Shown here: piece after piece, positions 56,781-64,000 of the stretch
How the letters are laid out: each line of letters opens with the position of its first letter
Numbering within the stretch: position 1 is the stretch's first letter
Assembly (NCBI GenBank): GCA_031772625.1
Contig: CM062812.1
Coordinates: forward strand, 731,140,300 to 731,204,299
Reading direction: 5' to 3'
Source: Pinus tabuliformis
Taxonomy: Eukaryota; Streptophyta; Pinopsida; Pinales; Pinaceae
Length of the DNA stretch: 64,000 nt
Notes under the pieces: model-generated
Databases searched by the model: none
Seen by the model: only the letters and a program-made list of their open reading frames with translations
Told to the model about the DNA's origin: nothing
Translations under genes and position numbers: made by a program

Positions 56781-59153
56781 TCCCACTTATTTGCCTAAAA
56801 TCATCCTTGGAACTTTTTAATCCTAAATTAAAAAAAACTAGGGCTCAACCTTAAAATGGGCCTTTCAAACCAATTCCTTCAATTTTTCCACTTAGAAATT
56901 AAAAATTTAGATGAAATACTATATTATCAATAGCAAATACAACCCCTCCCCTCTTCATCATACCTTCAAAGTTGGTTGTAACTACTGGCATCCCTTTAAA
57001 TAGTCAATATTTACAATGTTGGCATTATAACTTCTAAGCTCAATTCTACAATCTTATTATATAATATACCAAAATTTAAACCTTATTACTTCCATGATTT
57101 CCTAATTTAATGTGTGAGTCTTCACTTAATATCCTCGAAATCAAGTGAGGGAGAGATATGAAGTGTTGGGATGAAACTAAAATGGCTTATATCCTCTTAC
57201 TATATCCTCTCTTTTCCCATGTACATGCACCTAATTCCCCTTCAAGTTATCTACTATCTTTCCATGCATCCCTAACACCCCATATTTGAGTTCCTATATT
57301 TTAAAGGGCTATAAATTTTACAATTTTCATTACCAAAAAAATAAAAAAAGGTAACACATATTTTAAAAATATTAACGATATACATTTTATATATATTTTT
57401 AATTACCTTTAAATTTTACAAATGTCACTACCATAAATTAATAAAATGTGTAAGGCTAATTTAAAAATATTAACTATATGAATTTTAACTTTAATTTACA
57501 GATGTAAGTGTGCAAGAGTGAGGAGAGTAATTCTTGTTCCTCGGAGAAAAATAGTTCCACATTTGTGTAGGGATTGTGACAAGTTACTATAACTAGGAAA
57601 AATCTAATTTGTCATGTAAGGGATATTGTTCACAAATGAGAAAAAGGTAACCTTGTTTAAATTTGTTGTAGATTACATGGATGTCATCAAACCCATGAAC
57701 AATTTGTGATGCTCAAGGACAAGAACTTGACAAACATTATCAATAGGTTTAGAAATGATCCCCATTTTCTTTTCATGTTCCTCCTATTTCCATGACAAAG
57801 ACACCTCAGTTATTGGGCAGACACATGAGCTAACATAGCTTCGAGCCTTGAGATTGGAATACAATTGAAAAATGGAGTAGCACTACATGTTGTATCCCAT
57901 AGCTCTAAGAACAAATTGATGGTTTCACATCACATTTATTCTCTCATGACTTAGCAGATAGTTCATCATTCACTTTGAATTAATTTTCAAAATGGAAGGA
58001 TCCTTTGTAGTACCTTAAGCATGTCTTCAATAATTTCTATTGTGGCTATAGAAGGATCCCGTTATATTTTGTGTTTCATTAATGAGATAATGAAGTGTGT
58101 CGGCATTAGAATTTTGTAGAAGAACATCCTTTTTTTTTTGGGGTAACAACTTTGGCATCTCTATTAATTCTATTTGGACATACCATCAACATTTTCTATG
58201 AAAGTTCAAGGCTTAAATACATCTATAAAGATTTTGTCTAAGGGGAATTTTCCAACTTTTGGGGAATCAACACCAACTTGTACAATGTATTTCTCAATTC
58301 AGTGATTCTTCATTCTCAATTTCCTTTCATAAACCTAGAATTTTTCCTTTTTGGGTAGGAACATCACTCGATTGGTTTGATAAAGTTTAGGTGAAGGAGT
58401 CTTGCCATGTTAGACTAGCTTGTTTCCTTTATTAAGTCACATATTTTCATTTGTGGAATCTCCATAATTTTTATTCCTCTTGGTTTTTCCATCCTAAATT
58501 TGTATCTTCTTAAGCCTAGAATCACTAGCCAATACTTGGATATTCCCTAAGTCAAACTTATCTTTCAATTATTTTCTATGGCTTTCAAGCCATATGCTTA
58601 TCTTTTGTCCAGAATAATCCTTTAAATATTATCTAAGACGAGACTAATCCTAATGGTCCTATAATTAGAGGGATCATTTTTATCCCAAGTTTTGATAATA
58701 ATAATAATAATGATACTTTGAGTCTATGATTTGAAAAATCCTACTTAATTTCTATATTTAAGAGCTTGCATATACCAAGGATGAGGATAGGCCCCCAATT
58801 TTTCAATATTTCACCATTGTAGCTTTGATCTCCTTAGATTTCCCCTTTTCTAGTTTCTTAACCCCAAACATTAAGCCTTCTATAAAAAACACTTCATCAT
58901 GTATATAAACATTTGGAAGGTTGTCCACAATAATAGGATATTCATAAATATTTTGAAGTAGAAATTCCTTTCATTTAGGGGGTTTTATTATTTTCTTTAG
59001 ATTTAGAAATCCAAACTCAGCACCTGAATGTCTTAGTATTCATCATTGATAGGTGGATAATCCTATCCAATAATGTATTGCCTCTTTTCCTTTTAAGTAT
59101 GGTTTTATATCTTTTTATCTTATCCAATTTTAATAACCCATTAGTGATCCGAA
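56781..59153. other. Intergenic DNA, possibly further gypsy remnants
   Basis: AT-rich to moderate sequence with no open frame of note and no confident domain. A short AAT microsatellite lies near 58,689-58,710. The parts at 56,820-57,130 and 58,200-59,100 may be very old gypsy internal DNA, given the neighbour, but I cannot support that by motif. Confidence 0.35.
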
Positions 59154-59535
59154 TTGGATCATTATATTTTTTTTGCATCCATCTCCTTGCATTTCGAATG
59201 GAAAAAGTGGAGGAATAAGCTCACGAGACCGTTTTTACCATTGGGAACAATTTTGGCGAAACAAGATCTCAAACCTTCCGGGAGCATTTTGAGGCATCAA
59301 ACATTTTTTTGGGGTAAAAATTTTCTGCCAAAGTGCCGCACCTTTTCATGCTATTCTATACACAAAGAGATTTCCAATGGTGCAAGAATCGTGTTAATAA
59401 GAGGTTGTATGGAAAATTTATGTCACTTAGAAGTTGATCTTCCTGTTTTCACACCTATAGTTCGGGAGGATGCAGCGTCATGCCCCATTATTCATGGAAA
59501 AGGGGATAGCCATGTGTTTGTGATGTAAAAGACTC
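59154..59535 (+). other. Unassigned open stretch, leader-like
   Basis: An open frame of 124 codons with no recognised domain and ordinary composition. Its middle resembles 50,277-50,420 and lies just before an LTR-like block, so untranslated retrotransposon leader sequence is more likely than a gene. Confidence 0.3.
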
Positions 59536-59539
59536 TAGA

Positions 59540-59925
59540 AGAGTATATTTTGTAACTCTAGTTAAGAGTTGATGTAGTCGAACTTAATCGCTATTAGGCT
59601 ACTGGGTTGTGTTATAACTGGGTCACTAGGAGGAAGAGGCATTTCATTCTTTCGAGAACATTTTGTTCCATAGCTGAGAAAAGATAGCTGGATTCTCCGG
59701 TAACTAAGTCAAAAGGATATGTGCACTGTAGCAGCCCACAGGCCACAAGCATTACTTTTTTGTATCTGCAACTATATTTCCAGACAGAGAAAGGGAGTGA
59801 AGTGGCCTCACCTTCGAGGTGGGTTTTCTCCCAAAAGGGTTTCCCAGAGAGCATGTCTTGTGTATTATGTGTGTGTGACCTTATTTTGTCATTCTCAACT
59901 TTTTTGTTTGATTTAATTTTACATG
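59540..59925 (+). mobile_element. Copia-type LTR remnant
   Basis: The segment at 59,795-59,870 reads GTGGCCTCACC, then GAGGTGGGTTTTCTCCC, AAAGGGTTTCCC and a CTTGTGT tail. This follows the R-U5 pattern of plant copia LTRs (a conserved GAGGTGGGTTTTTCCC-like block followed by CTTGTGTG). No partner LTR or target duplication was found, so it is probably a solo or fragmentary LTR with uncertain ends. Confidence 0.4.
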
Positions 59926-61419
59926 CATACGCTAATTATAGTTAATTTTACAGATCTAGAAATTAAATAAAATTGTAATAGTGTAGAATCTCAAATTTTA
60001 AATATAATATTATTTATCTGTTGTGAAGAGATGTCCAGTGGAATATCCTCGACAAATTACGGATCAATTGGAAGCTTCCTTATGAATTTTCAAGCAATTT
60101 CACATTTGTTGTCATACCATGGATTAGTTATACTAATTTTCTTTTCCCCTTGACACTTTTATAGAGAATTTGTTAATGGAAGTAAGAGATTTTTCATAAA
60201 ATTATGGTAGAAGTCCTCAATTTTGTTCGTAAAATATATAATAGTTAGTTCAAGTCAATGGCAAAAGATTAAATTTATTTTTATCAAAATGAAAGTATTT
60301 TTGGTTACTCAAATTTTCCTCAATATATTTTCTTGCAAGAAAAATTTTAGGGTTAGGGATAAAAGTCTATAGTGAAATTGTTCATGGTAATTTAAAAGGT
60401 AAAAAATTATATTTGATTCTATATGAGGATATCTAAAAGCACAATCTATGACATTATTTCCCAACCTATGGATACAAGTCATCTGGTAAGAAATCATTTT
60501 GCAAACTATTAGATCTTAACAGTTACATAACTTGAATAACATGTCATGCAAATTCTTGGTAAATTCTTTAGAGTTTCTTTTCTACCAACCTACCTTTCTT
60601 AGAATGTAAATATCTTGTTCTAAGTTTTTGTGAGGACAATTCTAATCTATATTGTTTTAATATATGCAATATAATTTACCTTAATTTTTATGGTTACAAA
60701 TATTTTTAAAAACATTCTAAAAACTTAACTATTATCATAAAAAACAATTGATAATTTTTATATATAAAAAATAAATAAATAAATAAATATTGTGTTTAAT
60801 TTCACTTTATATTTATATACTATTATTTTCTACCAATTGGAAAATTTATTAAAATTTTAATTGTATACTTGTAATGTTAAAACTTATAAATAAAATATTG
60901 GAAATTTAGACGAGAAATTCCTAACAAATTAGTAAAAATATAAATATAAATGAAAATGCAATTTTTTCATAAATTCAAAAATGATAACCATTTAAACTGA
61001 TTAAGTGAATTGGCCATTTCAACTAAAGCTAGATATAATTCACCCTAATAATATTGTTATTTTCAAGAACAATACCACATCCATTTGCCAAAAGTGTTTA
61101 GCAAGTTGCCAAAAGTGTTTCCTTGCTAAAAAGACTATGTCTTCAAACCACACCTCCTTCATTTCCTTGACAGAATCACTATGCCTTAAAACCACACCTC
61201 CTTCCTTGGAAGGCTTTGACAATCTCAAGAAAATGGACTAGAAACTTTGCTTATCCAAGGAATAAAACCCTACAATTTAATTAAATTATATTATAAAAAA
61301 TCTGATAAAATTATATTGTATTATAAAAACATCTGATCAAATTATATAAAAAAAATCCTTGAAGTACATGATTGATTTAGTTCCAAAATATTCCTTGGCC
61401 AGAGCTTACAACTTCTCAC
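59926..61419. other. AT-rich intergenic DNA
   Basis: Very AT-rich with an (AAAT)n tract near 60,767-60,788. At 61,085-61,215 two short words are each repeated: GCCAAAAGTGTTT twice and AACCACACCTCCTTC twice, suggesting small local duplications. No gene seen. Confidence 0.45.
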
Positions 61420-62040
61420 TCTGGCGAAGTTTTGTTTAGATGCGATACTGTTACACGTACACACAAAACCTGGATAGAGATGCGAGTTGTGTAAAACCTG
61501 GATGTAAAACTTGGCTTCCCTAAACAGAAATTAATCTTGCATTTTCAATGCATATGGCGAAGTTTTGTTTAGATGCAATACTGTTACTGTTACACATACA
61601 CACAAAAGGTGAGCCGGCTATACAATGCGTTGCGTCCTTACTGCAGAAGCCATAACAATCGCTTGTATCTGCAGTGGTGCAGCTATATTCAGGTCTCTTT
61701 TATAAGAAATGGCAGGGTGGTGAATCCGACACATGGATCGCTTGGACTTCTGTGATCGGTATCAAACATTGTGTGGGCTTCTTTGATCGGAAATAATCAT
61801 TAGAGGATCGTTCCCTGCCGTTCCACGTGAGAGTTCTACGTCTCATATTGTACCCGTGGAAGCAGCCACGCCCTTCTGCGAGATGCACAGATCAGTGAAG
61901 CCAAGGGGTTAAATGAGGAGCCTATGACATTCGAAACCCAGACGAAAAAAAGAGAACGTGAAACTAGTTTAACTAAAGCGCCTGTGGCATTGAAAACCCA
62001 GACGAAAAAGGAAAGAACGTCAAACTATGTAGTAATAAAG
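61420..62040. repeat. Diverged direct repeats
   Basis: GGCGAAGTTTTGTTTAGATG occurs at about 61,424 and 61,559, each followed by a similar ACTGTTACAC and ACACACAAAA stretch. Further on, a unit with CATTCGAAACCCAGACGAAAA near 61,930 recurs in altered form near 61,990. The block is richer in GC than its neighbours. No gene is supported. Confidence 0.7.
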
Positions 62041-62230
62041 TACGTACCAATGAGTGGATTAATTTTCAACTCTTATACTTTTTAAGAAATTTTGCTTGGA
62101 ATATGGCTAGAATGTTTTTTTTAAGGTAAATCTGGATCTATGTAGTTTAGAACGGGTAAACGAATGGGTTTTCGAATGTATATATGTCTTTCACATTAAA
62201 AACCATGAAATATTGGATTGTAAAGAATTA

Positions 62231-62428
62231 ACCATTTAAATTTGTAATCTCAATAAACTTTTGTCCCGTTCAACTTTAAAGAGAGATTACAATTCATAAT
62301 TAATAATAGATAGCTTTTGAATTACTTAAACCATTTAAATTTGTAATCTCAATAAACTTTTGTCCCGTTCAACTTTAAAGAGAGATTACAATTCATAATT
62401 AATAATAGATAGCTTTTGAATTACTTAA
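62231..62428. repeat. 99-bp perfect tandem duplication with internal inverted arms
   Basis: Units 62,231-62,329 and 62,330-62,428 are identical by eye. Inside each, TTGTAATCTC and GAGATTACAA form 10-bp inverted complements about 27 bases apart, so each unit can fold into a hairpin. Confidence 0.95.
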
Positions 62429-63339
62429 ACCACAGCAAAATCCAAAATCAAATCAGCTCACTCATTGGGTGATCTTTTTGAAAAATAGTAGTTTAACCAG
62501 GTCACAATTTTATTGGGAAAATAAGAGAAATAATAGTTTAATTAAATCACAATTTTACCTGAAAAATAAGAGAAATTCTTCTAATATTTAGGTGAAAATT
62601 TAATAGAAATTTTGGGATTTGGATCATAATTATTAAGCTTCAAAATTTTAGTTATCCAAAAGTTTTTAAGAAAAATGTTTAAACACTTTTTCCATTAAAT
62701 TAAAAAAAAGAAGAAAGAAAACCAAATTCAAACCAAATTTCCCAAAAATAACAAACTCCTACCAATAATAATTAATTTTCCTTTGTTAGGCCTCCATATG
62801 CAACACCAGCGGATTGCAGCGACCACTTACACGTTTGGAAGTTGCAATGGGTCGCCGCTTGTTCAGCTCGGTGCTATTTTAAATCTAAGGACGCTGTCAA
62901 TGTGACGCGTTAGGAGGTACCCTTTTGCTAAGGTGTTCCGCTCTCGAGGATTGTCGTCTTTTAAAGCTGAGACGGAGTGAATGTTTATTCTTAAAATGAG
63001 ATTTAGTTGAATTTGACTTTAAAGTTTCCTTAAATATAACTTTGATTAATAACTAATTATTTTCAAATTAAAAGAGAGTAAACTCATCTTTGTTTTTGGA
63101 GTTATATCACTATTATCTTAAAATATCCGAATACCGAGATACATCTATTGTATAGCTATTGTTTTTACTAAGTTTATTATAAGTGAGTTTAATTTTCCAC
63201 GAGGGAACCAAATAAATTAACTTCTTACTGCGCAAAAAGTATATCCAAAATAAGACCGGTTGATATAAGTAAACAAGCTTATTAATTATTGAACATTGAA
63301 CAAAAGTACTATTGTAATACATAACAAAGTATCAAGAAT
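62429..63339. other. Intergenic DNA with a small GC-rich patch
   Basis: AT-rich except for about 62,790-62,960, which is richer in GC and CpG without an open frame. No function can be assigned. Confidence 0.4.
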
Positions 63340-64000
63340 CTAATAAAGTTATTGGAGTTGGACCTTGGGTGTAAGGCCTTCGGAGATGTGCGACGGTTGG
63401 GTGCCGCGCGATCGGGCGCGCCCACACGACGGGCGCATGTTGGAGGTGCGACGGGCAGTTGTGCGACCGAACAGAGGAGCGACCAAACGAGCGTGCGACA
63501 ATATACGACGATAGTACAAACTTAGTGAACAACCAAGTGTTATGCGATGGTTTATACCCATGCCTTGAGCGTTTGCGGTGGAATGGTGGCCGACCTATGG
63601 TGATGATGGTGTGGCCAACTTGTAGAGCGCCCAAACGATGCGTGTGAAGGGGTGTGTGGGCGGTCGGCTGGGCAGCCCTCCCACACCCCATGATGGGTAT
63701 ATACACTTGTGAGATGAGCGTTCAAACTCATCAATTCGACAACACATTCGATCAAGGATCTTCGCTCTTGAAGAGAAGTACTAGTGCGTAGTTTTGAGGA
63801 GAGATGAGCGCATAGCTCATGCGCTCTCCTTGGTGGAACGCACTTAGTGGAAACGCTCACGGTGAGAGGTGAAGGTATTGGGCAATACATGCCCGGGTTG
63901 AACGTGCGGTTGTGTTGTTGTGCCGAGACTTGGCGAGGGTGTCTTGGTGGCTCGGGTGAGCGCCCGCCAATCGTGCAAGGAGTGCACGAAAGTTGTATTG
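63340..64000. other. GC-rich block at right edge, candidate LTR
   Basis: A sharp rise in GC and CpG relative to the preceding DNA. On the plus strand a TATA-like GGTATATACAC lies at about 63,696-63,706, followed by repeated GAGCGC/GCGCTC words (a palindromic GAGCGCATAGCTCATGCGCTC near 63,807-63,827). This could be the U3-R part of an LTR running off the window. Open frames on the minus strand (63,332-63,706, 63,552-63,890) reflect the high GC and have no recognised domain. Confidence 0.35.

Noticed and set aside
63332-63890. Two overlapping minus ORFs over 110 codons at the right edge
   Set aside because: High GC removes stop codons by chance; no domain, and residues are dominated by H, P, R and S as expected from composition.

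Overview
The window looks like intergenic DNA from a large, repeat-rich seed-plant nuclear genome. It is AT-rich and packed with nested, decayed plant-type retrotransposons: Ty1/copia, several Ty3/gypsy lineages including chromoviruses, L1-type LINEs with an RNase H domain, and tRNA-derived SINEs. I found no convincing host gene. The species cannot be named from the sequence; a conifer or another large plant genome is only a guess.

Layout, left to right. 1-3.05 kb: AT-rich filler with one LTR-like piece. 3.06-7.2 kb: a badly decayed copia polyprotein (+). 9.97-13.54 kb: a LINE (-), cut at 13,544 by the LTR of a gypsy element on the minus strand (13,544-15,074). 15.6-29.25 kb: a decayed Tat-like gypsy element (+) with LTR, gag, protease, an integrase tail and a long extra reading region downstream of integrase. 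That extra region is split by a younger chromovirus with paired 333-bp LTRs (20,705-26,629). 33.3-45.3 kb: a LINE remnant (+) split inside its RNase H domain by a nearly intact 10.3-kb chromovirus (34,103-44,438). This element has 2.7-kb LTRs, a perfect 5-bp target duplication, an unbroken 1,478-codon gag-pol and a likely 77-nt intron before the chromodomain. 48.4-49.1 kb: two SINE-like elements, one with a perfect 16-bp target duplication. 49.4-50.1 kb: an inverted, internally deleted relative of the 20.7-kb chromovirus. 51.7-54.8 kb (-): a broken reading frame of about 1,000 codons of unknown family, downstream of a gypsy integrase fragment (55.9-56.8 kb, -). 56.8-64 kb: mostly AT-rich DNA with a copia-type LTR piece, a 99-bp tandem duplication and a GC-rich block at the right edge.

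The most interesting points are the phase-0 intron in the young chromovirus; the two long accessory reading regions lying downstream of integrase sequences, which may be two versions of one poorly known retrotransposon protein; a hairpin just upstream of the TATA box of the Tat-like LTR; and the small SINE. Almost every protein-like signal belongs to a transposable element. Only the 34.1-kb element, apart from two suspicious residue changes, looks close to functional.
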